NCBI GenBank assembly: GCA_050485425.1
Contig: JBJHBJ010000016.1
Span: 13,097 to 77,096 of the forward strand
Direction: 5' to 3'
DNA length: 64,000 nt
Origin: LSCE01 sp050485425
Lineage (GTDB): Bacteria; Pseudomonadota; Gammaproteobacteria; Nitrococcales; Aquisalimonadaceae
Of this stretch, positions 53,818-62,288 are shown piece after piece. Within the stretch, counting starts at the first letter, position 1. Each line of letters opens with the position of its first letter. The notes under the pieces are model-generated. The model was not told the origin of the DNA. It ran no database searches and saw only the letters and a list, made by a program, of their open reading frames with translations. The translations under genes were made by a program, and so were the position numbers.

Positions 53818-54579
53818 TCAGGGCTCGGCTTCTTCCGACCGTTCCGCGTCAAGCGGCTTGCCGTACCATTTGGACAGGAACAGCCCCAGCTCGAACAGCA
53901 GCCAGACAGGAATGGCCAGAAAGACCTGGGACACCATGTCCGGCGGCGTCAGCAACATGCCCACCGCAAAAGCGCCAACGATGATGTACGGACGCTTCGC
54001 CGCCAGTGATTCACGCGTGGTGGCGCCGGTGCGCACCATCAGCAGCGTGGCGATGGGCACCTCGAAGGCGATGCCGAACACGACCAGCATCTTCAGTACG
54101 AAATTCAGGTACTCGCCGATGTCCGGCTGGTAGACCACGCCCAGCGGAGTAACGCCGGCAAAGAAGGCATAGACGAGGGGCAACACCAGAAAGTAGGCGA
54201 AGGCCGCGCCGGCGTAGAACAGCAGGGTGCTGGAGATCATCAACGGCCAGACCAGCTGCCGTTCGTGCTTGTAGAGCCCGGGGGCGACGAACGACCACAT
54301 CTGGTAGAGCAGGTAGGGCACCGCGATGAATACGGCGGCCACCAGGGTCAGCTTCATCGGGATCAGGAAGGGCCCGGCCACCTGGATCGCCTGCAGCTCG
54401 CCCTCGGGCAACACCGCCCGCAGCGGTTCCGCGAACAGCGAGAACAGATGATTGTAGAACGGAAAAATACACAGGAAGACGACCAGCAGCACACCGACCG
54501 ACCACATCAGCCGGCTGCGCAACTCCAGCAGATGGCTGAGGAAGGGCTTGTCCTGATCCAGGTCAGGCCTTCCGCTCAT
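53818..54579 (-). CDS. tatC: Twin-arginine translocase subunit TatC
   Basis: This 253-residue protein has six membrane helices and is the receptor for twin-arginine signal peptides. It begins KPFLSHLLELRSRLMWS and contains the family block FVAPGLYKHER, FGIAFEVPIATLLMVRTGATT, and AVGMLLTPPDMVSQVFLAIPVWLLFELGL. ATG 54579 lies 17 bases inside the end of tatB, which suggests coupled translation. The upstream open frame is tatB sequence in another frame. Confidence 0.96.
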   Translation of the reverse strand: MSGRPDLDQDKPFLSHLLELRSRLMWSVGVLLVVFLCIFPFYNHLFSLFAEPLRAVLPEGELQAIQVAGPFLIPMKLTLVAAVFIAVPYLLYQMWSFVAPGLYKHERQLVWPLMISSTLLFYAGAAFAYFLVLPLVYAFFAGVTPLGVVYQPDIGEYLNFVLKMLVVFGIAFEVPIATLLMVRTGATTRESLAAKRPYIIVGAFAVGMLLTPPDMVSQVFLAIPVWLLFELGLFLSKWYGKPLDAERSEEAEP

Positions 54580-55006
54580 GATCGCCCTCCGACTTGCCCT
54601 CTCCGCCCTCGTTGCTGGCCTCGACATCCTCCACGTCGGCGGGAGCAGCCTGCTCCGCCTGCGAAGACGGGGACGTTGCTGCCGGATACTTGCGCTGGCC
54701 GGTCGACGGCGCGCTGGCCTCCCGCCGGGACTCGGTCGACGTGCCGGGCTCGTCGACCGGCGCCTTCAAGTCCCGCTCGATGTCCTTGCGAAACGCGAGA
54801 TCCTTTTCCAGTTCCTTCTCCGCCTTGCGCAATTCGTCCAGCTGGATTTCCCGTTCCACCTCGTTGCGCATGCTGTTGAACATGGCGCGCGCCCGCCCGA
54901 TCCACAGACCGGCGGTACGTGCCACTCTGGGCAGCCGCTCCGGTCCAATGACCAGAAGCGCCACCAGGAGGATCAGGAAGACTTCCTGGAAGCTGACGTC
55001 AAACAT
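54563..55006 (-). CDS. tatB: Twin-arginine translocase subunit TatB
   Basis: This 147-residue protein starts MFDVSFQEVFLILLVALLVIGPERLPRVART, with the membrane helix and the GPERLP hinge of TatB. An amphipathic helix follows, and then a Pro/Ser/Glu-rich cytoplasmic tail. It works with TatC in substrate recognition. Confidence 0.93.
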   Translation of the reverse strand: MFDVSFQEVFLILLVALLVIGPERLPRVARTAGLWIGRARAMFNSMRNEVEREIQLDELRKAEKELEKDLAFRKDIERDLKAPVDEPGTSTESRREASAPSTGQRKYPAATSPSSQAEQAAPADVEDVEASNEGGEGKSEGDHERKA

Positions 55007-55029
55007 GACGCACCGCGCTCAGTCGAGAG

Positions 55030-55293
55030 TCAGGAGGAAGAGCGGTCGCGAGACTGCTCCTGCTGGCTGTCAACCTTTTCAGACTGGGCCGTGTTTTCCT
55101 GCTGCAGGCGTGCGGGGTCGTCCTTCTCCTCGTCGTCCTTGCCGCTTTCCCCATCCTTCATGGCGCTGCGGAAGCCCTTGATGGCGCCACCCAGATCACC
55201 GCCGATGTTGCGCAGCTTCTTGGTGCCGAACAACAACAGCACGATCAGCAGAATGAGAAGCAAAGAACCGACACTGATACCACCGATACCCAT
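55030..55293 (-). CDS. tatA: Twin-arginine translocase subunit TatA
   Basis: This 87-residue protein begins MGIGGISVGSLLLILLIVLLLFGTKKLRNIGGDLGGAIKGFRSAM. It has the single helix, the FG hinge and the amphipathic helix of TatA, which forms the pore. The tail is highly acidic and charged. The gene is 32 bases after hisE, so the Tat genes continue the histidine operon. Confidence 0.94.
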   Translation of the reverse strand: MGIGGISVGSLLLILLIVLLLFGTKKLRNIGGDLGGAIKGFRSAMKDGESGKDDEEKDDPARLQQENTAQSEKVDSQQEQSRDRSSS

Positions 55294-55325
55294 TTTCCAT
55301 CTCCCACGGCTTCGGCCGCGTCTAT

Positions 55326-55664
55326 TCAGCGAGTGCGGGACGCCTTTTCATCCAGGCCGGAAAGGCCGAAGCGGCGTGCCAGCTCATTGAGCACGTCATC
55401 CGGCCCCAGATTGCAGGCGGCCAGCATTACCAGTGTATGGAACCACAGATCCGCGGTTTCATAAACGATCTGTTCACGGTTTCCACCCTTCGCGGCGAGC
55501 ACGGTCTCAGTCGCTTCCTCGCCCACCTTCTTCAGAATGGCGTCCATGCCCTTCCCGTACAGCCCGGCAACGTAGGAGCTGTCAGGATCCGCCGACTTGC
55601 GCTCCTCCAGAACGCGGGCCAGCTCGCGCAGGACCGCTTCCATATTCGCGGCAGGCTCAGCCAT
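55326..55664 (-). CDS. hisE: Phosphoribosyl-ATP diphosphatase
   Basis: This 112-residue MazG-like enzyme catalyses step 2 of histidine synthesis. It has the metal-binding KKVGEEATETVLAAK and YETADLWFHTLVML. The start overlaps the end of hisI by 8 bases. It is separate from hisI rather than fused as in enterobacteria. Confidence 0.93.
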   Translation of the reverse strand: MAEPAANMEAVLRELARVLEERKSADPDSSYVAGLYGKGMDAILKKVGEEATETVLAAKGGNREQIVYETADLWFHTLVMLAACNLGPDDVLNELARRFGLSGLDEKASRTR

Positions 55665-56043
55665 AGATGTCTCCCGGATCCTTCAGGACCGGCGCCACGG
55701 TCTCCCACCGGCCGCTCTCCAGGCGCTGGAAAAAACAGCTCCGCCTACCGGTATGACAGGCAATCCCGCCTTTCTGCTCCACCAGCAGCAGGATCACGTC
55801 CTGATCGCAGTCGACGCGGATCTCCCGCACCGTCTGGGTGTGGCCGGAGGACTCTCCCTTGTGCCAGAGTCGTCCCCGCGAACGCGACCAGTACACCGCT
55901 TCGCCACGCTCCGCGGTGGCGGCCAGTGCCTCGCGATTCATCCAGGCCACCATCAGCACCTCGCCGTCGTCGGCATCCTGCGCTATCGCAGGCAGCAGCC
56001 CGTCGGCGTTCCACGCCAGCGCATCCAGCCAGTCCTGGCTCAT
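55657..56043 (-). CDS. hisI: Phosphoribosyl-AMP cyclohydrolase
   Basis: This 128-residue enzyme catalyses step 3 of histidine synthesis. It shows MVAWMNREAL, the RLWHKGESSGH block, DCDQDVILLLVEQ, and ACHTGRRSCFF with the zinc cysteines. It overlaps hisF by four bases (ATGA). Confidence 0.94.
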   Translation of the reverse strand: MSQDWLDALAWNADGLLPAIAQDADDGEVLMVAWMNREALAATAERGEAVYWSRSRGRLWHKGESSGHTQTVREIRVDCDQDVILLLVEQKGGIACHTGRRSCFFQRLESGRWETVAPVLKDPGDIYG

Positions 56044-56846
56044 GTGCCCTCCCAGGCCCGCCGGACGCTCACGCCCCGCGCCGCCATGAAATCCTTTGCC
56101 TCGTTCACGGTGTACTCGCCGAAGTGGAAGATACTGGCGGCAAGCACCGCATCGGCCTTGCCCTCCACCACACCGTCAACCAGGTGCTGCAGATCACCCA
56201 CCCCGCCGGACGCGATCACCGGCACCGGCACCGCTTCGCTCACCGCCCGGGTCAGGGCAAGATCGAAGCCCTCGCGGGTACCGTCCCGGTCCATGCTGGT
56301 CAACAGTATCTCGCCGGCACCGTACTCCGCCATCCGTGCCGCCCATTCCACCGCATCAATGCCGGTGGGTTTGCGGCCGCCATGGGTAAACACCTCCCAG
56401 CGACCGGGCTCGCCATCGCCGCTGACGCGCTTGGCATCGATGGCCACCACGATGCACTGCGAGCCGAACCGGTCGGCGGCCTGGCGCACCAGATCCGGCT
56501 CGTGGATGGCAGCCGTGTTGATGCCCACCTTGTCGGCACCGGCATTGAGCATGCGCCGGATGTCGGCGGTGGAGCGTATGCCGCCGCCGACCGTCAGCGG
56601 CATGAACACCTGGCTGGCCACCGACTCCACCACATGAACCATGGTCTCGCGTTCATCGGAACTGGCCGTGATGTCCAGGAACGTGATCTCGTCGGCGCCC
56701 GCTGCATCGTAACGCCGCGCCACCTCCACCGGATCGCCGGCATCGCGGATGTCGACGAACTTCACGCCCTTGACAACCCGCCCCCTGTCCACATCCAGGC
56801 AGGGAATGATGCGCTTGGCCGGGCCACTCTGTTCACTCGTACTCAT
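56040..56846 (-). CDS. hisF: Imidazole glycerol phosphate synthase, cyclase subunit
   Basis: This 268-residue TIM barrel has catalytic aspartates in IIPCLDVDRGRVVKGV and LLTSMDRDGT. It forms IGP and AICAR with HisH. ATG 56846 gives about ten extra N-terminal residues compared with typical HisF. It lies 79 bases after hisA. Confidence 0.95.
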   Translation of the reverse strand: MSTSEQSGPAKRIIPCLDVDRGRVVKGVKFVDIRDAGDPVEVARRYDAAGADEITFLDITASSDERETMVHVVESVASQVFMPLTVGGGIRSTADIRRMLNAGADKVGINTAAIHEPDLVRQAADRFGSQCIVVAIDAKRVSGDGEPGRWEVFTHGGRKPTGIDAVEWAARMAEYGAGEILLTSMDRDGTREGFDLALTRAVSEAVPVPVIASGGVGDLQHLVDGVVEGKADAVLAASIFHFGEYTVNEAKDFMAARGVSVRRAWEGT

Positions 56847-56925
56847 GGTGCTCGAAACGTTGGCCCCGAACCCGCGCTGCGACGAGCCAGCGCACAGACT
56901 AGGGCGAAGATGTGAAATTGTGATG

Positions 56926-57666
56926 TCAGGGCTTCCCGAGACCGTTGGCGAGCTTCTGGGCCTCCACCAGGTCCAGTTTCCCCTCGTACAGCGCGCGGCC
57001 GACGATAGCGCCGGAAACGCCATCCTGGACGGCGTCGCACAGGTCGCGCACATCATCCATGCTGGTTACTCCGCCGGAGGCGATCACCGGGATATTCACC
57101 TGCCGCGCCAGCTCGCGGGTGGCGCCGGTGTTGACTCCGCGCATCATGCCATCACGACCGATGTCGGTGAACACAAGCGCTTCCACGCCGGCTTCCTCGA
57201 AACGCAGAGCCATGTCCACGGCATCATGCCGCGACAGCTTGGACCAGCCTTCGACGGCCACCTTGCCGTCCCGGGCATCCAGACCGACGATGATGTGGCC
57301 GGGAAACTCCAGACAGGCATCGTCAACGAAATGGGGGGCACGCACCGCCTGGGTGCCGATGATGACGAAATCCACACCCACGTCGAGATAGGTCTGGATG
57401 GTCTCGAACTCCCGGATACCGCCACCCACCTGGATTTCCACGTCCGGAAAGGTTTCCGCGATGCGGCCGATGATGTCCGCATTGACCGGAAAGCCCTGCA
57501 CGGCGCCATCGAGATCGACGATGTGGATGCGCCGGCTGCCGGCATCGACCCAGCGCCTGGCGATCGCCAGCGGGTCGTCCGAGAACACCGTTTCGTCATC
57601 CATGTTGCCCTGGCGGAGCCGGACGCATCTGCCGTCCTTGAGGTCAATGGCGGGGATAAGCAGCAT
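56926..57666 (-). CDS. hisA: Phosphoribosylformimino-AICAR ribotide isomerase
   Basis: This 246-residue TIM barrel begins LLIPAIDLKDGRCVRLRQG and has the catalytic aspartates in AIDLKDG and FTDIGRDGMMRG. It catalyses step 4 of histidine synthesis. It is 33 bases after hisH. Confidence 0.95.
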   Translation of the reverse strand: MLLIPAIDLKDGRCVRLRQGNMDDETVFSDDPLAIARRWVDAGSRRIHIVDLDGAVQGFPVNADIIGRIAETFPDVEIQVGGGIREFETIQTYLDVGVDFVIIGTQAVRAPHFVDDACLEFPGHIIVGLDARDGKVAVEGWSKLSRHDAVDMALRFEEAGVEALVFTDIGRDGMMRGVNTGATRELARQVNIPVIASGGVTSMDDVRDLCDAVQDGVSGAIVGRALYEGKLDLVEAQKLANGLGKP

Positions 57667-57699
57667 AAATCTCTCGTCAGTTGAAAACGGTGTCCTGGT

Positions 57700-58350
57700 T
57701 CAGCACGACCGGGTGCCGTCCCAGCGCGTGAAGTTCGACAGCAGTTCCAGCCCGGCGCGCTGACTCTTCTCCGGATGGAACTGCGTGGCGAATATATTCT
57801 CGCGAGCGACGGTGGCCGTAAAGTCCAGGCCGTAATGGCTGATGCCCGCAGTCACGCCGGGCAGCAGCTCGACGAAATAACTGTGCACGAAGTAGAACCA
57901 GCTGTTGTCCGGAATCCCGGCCCACAGCGGGTGTTCCATGCTCTGGCGCACCGGCACCCAGCCCATCAGCGGCACCTTGCCCGGCGCGTCGATACCGGCA
58001 TCCCGGAAGCCGTCGCGGAAATGGCGCACGCGCCCCGGCAGTATGCCCAGACCGGCCACCCCGCCGTTCTCGTCACTGGCATCGAGCAGGGCCTGCATGC
58101 CCAGGCAGATACCCAGAAACGGCTTGCTGCGCGCCACTTCCTGCACGACATCCAGCAGATCCAGGCGCTGCAGCTCATTCATGCTGTCACGAATGGCGCC
58201 CTGACCGGGAAACACGACGCGATCGGCACGCAGGATGCGCTCCGGCTCGTGGGTGATCTCCACCCGGGAACGGTCGTCCACATGCTCCAGCGCCTTGGAC
58301 ACCGAACGCAGGTTCCCCATGCCGTAATCGATGACTGCAATCGTACCCAT
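57700..58350 (-). CDS. hisH: Imidazole glycerol phosphate synthase, glutaminase subunit
   Basis: This 216-residue class I amidotransferase supplies ammonia to HisF. It has the nucleophile in FLGICLGMQ and the His-Glu pair in TQFHPEKS. ATG 58350 (MGTIAVIDYGMGNLRSV) is the family start; the longer frame overlaps hisB. Confidence 0.95.
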   Translation of the reverse strand: MGTIAVIDYGMGNLRSVSKALEHVDDRSRVEITHEPERILRADRVVFPGQGAIRDSMNELQRLDLLDVVQEVARSKPFLGICLGMQALLDASDENGGVAGLGILPGRVRHFRDGFRDAGIDAPGKVPLMGWVPVRQSMEHPLWAGIPDNSWFYFVHSYFVELLPGVTAGISHYGLDFTATVARENIFATQFHPEKSQRAGLELLSNFTRWDGTRSC

Positions 58351-58378
58351 GCCTGCTACCCGGTTCGTACCGCCACGA

Positions 58379-58972
58379 TCACAGCGCACCCTTGGTCGAG
58401 GGCATGATGTCGGCCATGCGGGGATCCGGCTCCGCCGCCATGCGCAACGCACGGCCTGTGGCCTTGAACACCGTCTCGATGATGTGGTGCGTGTTGGCGC
58501 CGCGGATGTTGTCCACGTGCACCGTCATGAACGCGTGGTTGACCATGCCCTGGAAAAACTCGCGGAACAGGTCGACGTCGAAACCGCCCACCTGGGCACG
58601 TGGATAATCGACGTGAAACTCGAGCCCGGGACGCCCGGAGAAATCCACCACCACGCGGGACAGCGCCTCGTCCAGCGGGCAATAGGCATGGCCGAAGCGG
58701 CGAATGCCTTTCTTGTCGCCCAGCGCCTGGCGCAATGCCTGACCCAGCGTGATGCCCACGTCCTCGACCGTGTGGTGATCATCGATGTGCAGATCGCCCG
58801 TGGAATGAACGCTCAGGTCGATCAGCCCGTGCCGGGCGATCTGGTCGAGCATGTGCTCCAGGAACGGCACGCCGATCCGTATATCGGACTTGCCGGTGCC
58901 GTCCAGATTGATCTCCACCCGAACCTGGGTTTCGAGCGTATTGCGTTCCACTTTTGCCGTACGTTCGGCCAT
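58379..58972 (-). CDS. hisB: Imidazoleglycerol-phosphate dehydratase (monofunctional)
   Basis: This 197-residue enzyme has manganese ligands in FLEHMLDQIARHG, DDHHTVEDVGI, VNHAFMTVH and NTHHIIETVFKA. It lacks the phosphatase domain of enterobacterial HisB. It is the first visible gene of the hisBHAFIE-tatABC run; hisG, hisD and hisC are not in this window. Confidence 0.95.
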   Translation of the reverse strand: MAERTAKVERNTLETQVRVEINLDGTGKSDIRIGVPFLEHMLDQIARHGLIDLSVHSTGDLHIDDHHTVEDVGITLGQALRQALGDKKGIRRFGHAYCPLDEALSRVVVDFSGRPGLEFHVDYPRAQVGGFDVDLFREFFQGMVNHAFMTVHVDNIRGANTHHIIETVFKATGRALRMAAEPDPRMADIMPSTKGAL

Positions 58973-59075
58973 CGTTGCTGAGCCCTTGGCAGTGACACGA
59001 AAATCAGGGCTCGCATCATAGCACAAGCAGGCCTCCGAGCGACGCGTCCCGGGCGCTTCGGCGCTCCGCAGGCAA

Positions 59076-59528
59076 TCACTCCCGACCGGGCGGGACCTCC
59101 AGCCAGAACGTAACCGGGCCGTCGTTGACCAGTTCCACCTGCATGTCGGCGCCAAAGCGGCCGGCCGCCACTTCGTTGTGCATGGAACGCGCCGCGACAA
59201 GCACATGCTCGAAACAGGCCCGGCCCAGTTCGGGCGGGGCCGCCGGTGTAAAGCTCGGGCGGGTGCCCTTGCGGGTATCGGCGGCCAGGGTGAACTGCGG
59301 AACGATCAGCAGACCACCGCCGGTATCGGCCAGCGAGCGATTCATACGTCCCTCTGCGTCCGGAAACACCCGGTAGCCCAGCAGGCGTTCCAGAAGCCGC
59401 CGGCCGGACGTCTGGTCGTCGCCCCGCTGCACGCCCAGCAGCACCAGCAGCCCCGGGCCGATCGCACCGGCCACCTCGTCATCAATCCGGACGCTGGCAC
59501 GCCGAACCCGCTGCAGCAGGCCGATCAT
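59076..59528 (-). CDS. dtd: D-aminoacyl-tRNA deacylase
   Basis: This 150-residue enzyme removes D-amino acids from tRNA. It has LLQRVRRASVRID at the start, IVPQFTLAADTRKGTRPSF in the middle and the Gly-cisPro loop NDGPVTFWLEVPP at the end. The gene is 103 bases upstream of hisB on the same strand and may share its transcript. The GacA box of the small RNA lies 44 bases beyond its start, on the divergent side. Confidence 0.94.
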   Translation of the reverse strand: MIGLLQRVRRASVRIDDEVAGAIGPGLLVLLGVQRGDDQTSGRRLLERLLGYRVFPDAEGRMNRSLADTGGGLLIVPQFTLAADTRKGTRPSFTPAAPPELGRACFEHVLVAARSMHNEVAAGRFGADMQVELVNDGPVTFWLEVPPGRE

Positions 59529-59571
59529 GAGTTCCTACTCCCGTCATGTTGTCAGAGAAAGACACGTCATT

Positions 59572-59589
59572 TGTCAGATAATTCTTACA
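59572..59589 (+). promoter_or_regulatory. GacA/UvrY-type upstream activating box
   Basis: TGTCAGATAATTCTTACA matches the GacA consensus TGTAAG-N6-CTTACA at all but one of the twelve fixed positions. It is centred about 66 bp before the predicted start of the GGA-rich RNA. A poor -35 and a CAGAAT -10 (59634-59639) follow, as expected of an activator-dependent promoter. Confidence 0.75.
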
Positions 59590-59646
59590 AGCTCTGTCGT
59601 GTTTTACCGACTTCCTTTCCCTCTCTTGCATGGCAGAATCTCTCTC

Positions 59647-59874
59647 GTCAGCCGATTGCAGGACGCATCTTCTCCAGGGACGGCGAATTCGGAAACAACA
59701 ACAATAACAGGGATGAGCGCAGTACCGGCCAGGGACGACCCAGAGGGAAAACGCCAGGACGGCGATGCCGGGTCAGGGAGGTCAAGGGACAGGTCTGGAA
59801 TAGCCAACGCGCAGATCACCTTCAGCTAAGTGATAATTGACGCCGGCACATGGGATGTGCCGGCTTTTTCTTTT
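59647..59874 (+). ncRNA. CsrB/RsmY/RsmZ-like CsrA-sequestering RNA (candidate)
   Basis: The roughly 228-base segment begins GTCAGCCGATTGCAGGACGC, similar to the start of Pseudomonas RsmY, and ends in a strong terminator. It contains ten GGA trinucleotides between 59661 and 59799. Six of these are AGGGA (59676, 59709, 59731, 59744, 59775, 59785). One GGA sits in the loop of a small hairpin, cgcc-AGGAC-ggcg at 59752-59764. No plausible protein is encoded on the plus strand, and both flanking genes are on the minus strand. Known RNAs of this type bind many CsrA dimers and relieve translational repression; they are transcribed under GacS/GacA. The start is inferred from the spacing to the -10. 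Structure and expression are untested. Confidence 0.75.
59842..59874 (+). terminator. Rho-independent terminator of the small RNA
   Basis: A perfect 10-bp stem (59842-59851 with 59855-59864) with a ggg loop is followed by tttttctttt. No plus-strand protein gene ends here, so it marks a non-coding transcript. Confidence 0.92.
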
Positions 59875-59957
59875 GTCACCTGCTGTTACGGGACACTGGC
59901 GGGCCGCTGCGACGATCCGATACCCGGGGCCGGGCACCGGACCGCCGGGCTGACATG

Positions 59958-60863
59958 TCAGCCTCCCTTGTTCTCACCGCCTCCCTGGCCACCGCCGGAC
60001 GACGGCTTCCGTTCGTTCGCCGCAGAGGATGTGGTGGGCTTCGACGGGACAGCGGCCGACGATTTTGCCGCAGTGGACCTGGCGGGCGCCGTCGCCTTGC
60101 CCGTCTTCGGAGCCGGCTTGCTCGCCGCTGCCGATGCCTTTCTGGTCGCCGAAGCGCCCTTGCCCCGCTTTCCGGCCGGGGATGTCCCGGCCGACGTCTT
60201 GCCGGAGGAGGACCTGGCGGCCGTCTTCCCGGCGGAATCCGCCGCCTTCGTCCGCGAGGCCGGCTTGGGTTTGGGTTTCGGCGCAGACTTCGCCGCCGGA
60301 CTTGCGGCCGGCTTGGCGGCCGCCGGCCTGCTCGCGGTAGCCGGACGCTTGACGGGCGATGCCGCCGCCGAGGCTTCCGCCAGGGCTGCTGCCATCGGAT
60401 TCGAGCTGGCCCAGTCCGCGAGCGTCTCCCGGGCGCGTTCGGCGGCCTGCTGCCAGGCCTCCATGACCTGGCGGCTTTCCGCCTCCCATGCCCCCGAGAC
60501 ATTGCCCGGTTCCAGTTCCCGTACCGTCTCGAACCAGGCGGTCCAGAGCTGGCGCTGGGAGTCGGTCCATCCATGCATCATGGCCTGGACCTGTTCGCTG
60601 TAGAGCCGCGCGGCCTCCGGGGCGTCCGCCGGGGCCCCCATGGATTCCGTCCATTTCCGCGCCCAGCTCTTCTGCGCCTCCAGCGCCTCCTGCACCGATT
60701 TTTCCCATTCTTCCAGGCGCTTCGCGTAAGCCTTCTGCCAGTCCTCGGGGCGATCCCCGGGTTGACCGAACTTCCTGACAGTATCCACCCAGTTGTCCCA
60801 CATCTGCCTCTGCATGTCGGTCCAACCGGCCACCATGGTTTCCATCTGCTGCTGCCAGTTCAT
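59958..60863 (-). CDS. Phasin/PhaE-like protein with duplicated Trp-rich unit and Lys-Ala-Pro tail
   Basis: This is a 301-residue protein. Residues 7-32 and 92-117 are copies (13 of 26 identical; both contain GWTD-x-QRQ-x-W), and tryptophans at 42, 53 and 67 recur at 126, 137 and 151. An 84-85 residue helical unit has therefore been duplicated. From about 165 on, the sequence is low-complexity Ala/Lys/Pro/Ser, like the histone-H1-like tails of PhaF and AlgP. The helical part resembles PHA-synthase subunit PhaE and phasins, and the tail could bind DNA. No phaC lies in this window. ATG 60863 is the start; the longer frame adds unconserved residues. Confidence 0.6.
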   Translation of the reverse strand: MNWQQQMETMVAGWTDMQRQMWDNWVDTVRKFGQPGDRPEDWQKAYAKRLEEWEKSVQEALEAQKSWARKWTESMGAPADAPEAARLYSEQVQAMMHGWTDSQRQLWTAWFETVRELEPGNVSGAWEAESRQVMEAWQQAAERARETLADWASSNPMAAALAEASAAASPVKRPATASRPAAAKPAASPAAKSAPKPKPKPASRTKAADSAGKTAARSSSGKTSAGTSPAGKRGKGASATRKASAAASKPAPKTGKATAPARSTAAKSSAAVPSKPTTSSAANERKPSSGGGQGGGENKGG

Positions 60864-61050
60864 GCTTACTGCCCTCTGTCGGAAAATGCGTCCCCCAAGT
60901 CTAGCGCGTTCCCCCTGCACTGCAGCAAGAAACGCGAACTCGTCCGCCGCAGGGTCCCGGCCGACGGCGGCGCGTTCTGCTTCCCGGTGGTTGCAGACGG
61001 CGCATGTGCGTTAGCATCTGCTGCTGTTTCCCGACTGTTGAGAGCAGGCC

Positions 61051-61941
61051 TTGTCCCGTATCACCCTCCTGAAGCTCATGCTGCGCGCAAGCAGCGTTCT
61101 GCCGTTGCCCGTCGCCCATGCAGTCGGCGCCATGGCGGGAAGCATCGCCGCCCGAATCCCTGGCAGGACCCGCGATACCGTCCGCGCCAATCTCCGGCTG
61201 TGCTTCCCCGATATGCCGGAACGGGAACGCCGGCGCCTGGAACTGCGCAGTTACCGCGAACTGGGAAAGCAGATGCTGGAGGTGGGCATCGTCTGGCATG
61301 CTGGCGATCGGCGGCTGGAGCGTCTTGTCTGCAACCCCGAAGCCATGGATGACCTCGACCGGCTCTGGGATCCGGAACAGGGGTTGCTGCTGGCAGCACC
61401 GCACCTGGGAAACTGGGAACTCACCAGTCTGTACCTGAATCGCCGGTTTCCGATCAACAACCTCTACCGGCCGCCACGGGAGAAGGGCCTGGAGCCGTTG
61501 CTGGTGGAGTACCGGCAGCGCAACGGCGCCAAGTCCTACCCGGCTACGCCCGGCGGCATCCGCAATCTGTACAAGGCGTTGAAGGCGGGAGAGATGGTGG
61601 GCATCCTGCCCGATCAGACGCCGGACCAGAGCGGGGTGTTCGCGCCGTTCTTCGGCCAGCCGGCGCTGACCATGACGTTGCTCTGCCAGATGGCCCGCAA
61701 GTCCGGCCGGCCGGTGGCCTTTGTGTTCTGCGAACGGCTGCCCCGGGGCCGGGGCTTTCGCCTGCACGTGCGGCGCGGCGGCGACGACATGAGCAGTGAC
61801 GACACGGAACTGGCTGCCGCGACGATGAACCGCGACGTCGAGGCCTGCGTACGGCTGGCACCGGCGCAGTACCAGTGGACCTACCGGCGCTTCCGAAAAC
61901 GGCCGGAGGGCGTGCCGAACCCGTACAAGCAAGCGGACTGA
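61051..61941 (+). CDS. Lysophospholipid/lipid A acyltransferase (LpxL/HtrB family)
   Basis: This 296-residue inner-membrane-associated enzyme has the catalytic HX4E motif in APHLGNWEL, then LYRPPREKGLEPLL, GILPDQTPDQSGVFAPFFG, and the terminal PAQYQWTYRRFRKRP. It should add a secondary acyl chain to lipid A from acyl-ACP. The start is a TTG with GAGAGCAGG upstream; the first ATG lies nine codons in. Which LpxL/M subtype it is cannot be decided here. Confidence 0.85.
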   Translation: MSRITLLKLMLRASSVLPLPVAHAVGAMAGSIAARIPGRTRDTVRANLRLCFPDMPERERRRLELRSYRELGKQMLEVGIVWHAGDRRLERLVCNPEAMDDLDRLWDPEQGLLLAAPHLGNWELTSLYLNRRFPINNLYRPPREKGLEPLLVEYRQRNGAKSYPATPGGIRNLYKALKAGEMVGILPDQTPDQSGVFAPFFGQPALTMTLLCQMARKSGRPVAFVFCERLPRGRGFRLHVRRGGDDMSSDDTELAAATMNRDVEACVRLAPAQYQWTYRRFRKRPEGVPNPYKQAD

Positions 61942-61963
61942 GGCGCGCCGAAGGGCGGCCCCG

Positions 61964-62278
61964 TCACTCCGCCCGCTTGTGCAGCCGACGCCGGAACACC
62001 TCCATTTCCTTCGCCGCCTGCAGATCGCCCTTGTCCCGCGCGATGGCGATACCCTCGTCGTAGGCAGCCAGCGCCTGTTCGCGTTCGCCGGCCTCCGCCA
62101 GCGCCTTGCCCAGCAGCTTCCACGCTGCCGAATAATCGGGCTGCTGGCGCACCGCGTCGCGCAGGTGTTCGGCCGCCTCCGCGGCACGGCCTTCCTTCAG
62201 GTAGGCGCCGCCCAGCGTGAACCGCAGCATGGCGGAGTCCTGGCCGGCAGCCAGCATTTTTTCCAGTCTGTCGAGCAT
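61964..62278 (-). CDS. Small TPR-repeat protein
   Basis: This 104-residue protein has about two tetratricopeptide repeats (LRFTLGGAYLKEGRAAEAAEHLRDAV and AAWKLLGKALAEAGEREQALAAYDEGIAIA) and a charged end. There is no signal peptide. It is likely a protein-protein adaptor. It lies 10 bases after trkH on the same strand. Confidence 0.75.
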   Translation of the reverse strand: MLDRLEKMLAAGQDSAMLRFTLGGAYLKEGRAAEAAEHLRDAVRQQPDYSAAWKLLGKALAEAGEREQALAAYDEGIAIARDKGDLQAAKEMEVFRRRLHKRAE

Positions 62279-62288
62279 AACGGTCTCC

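Noticed and set aside
59527..59829. 100-codon plus-strand frame over the small-RNA region
   Set aside because: It has no ribosome site at its start, an unbiased composition, and it spans the GacA box and promoter. The GGA-rich RNA reading explains the segment better.
59830..61352. Long plus-strand frames opposite the phasin-like gene
   Set aside because: They are shadows of the Ala/Lys/Pro-rich minus-strand gene, whose GC-rich codons leave other frames open.
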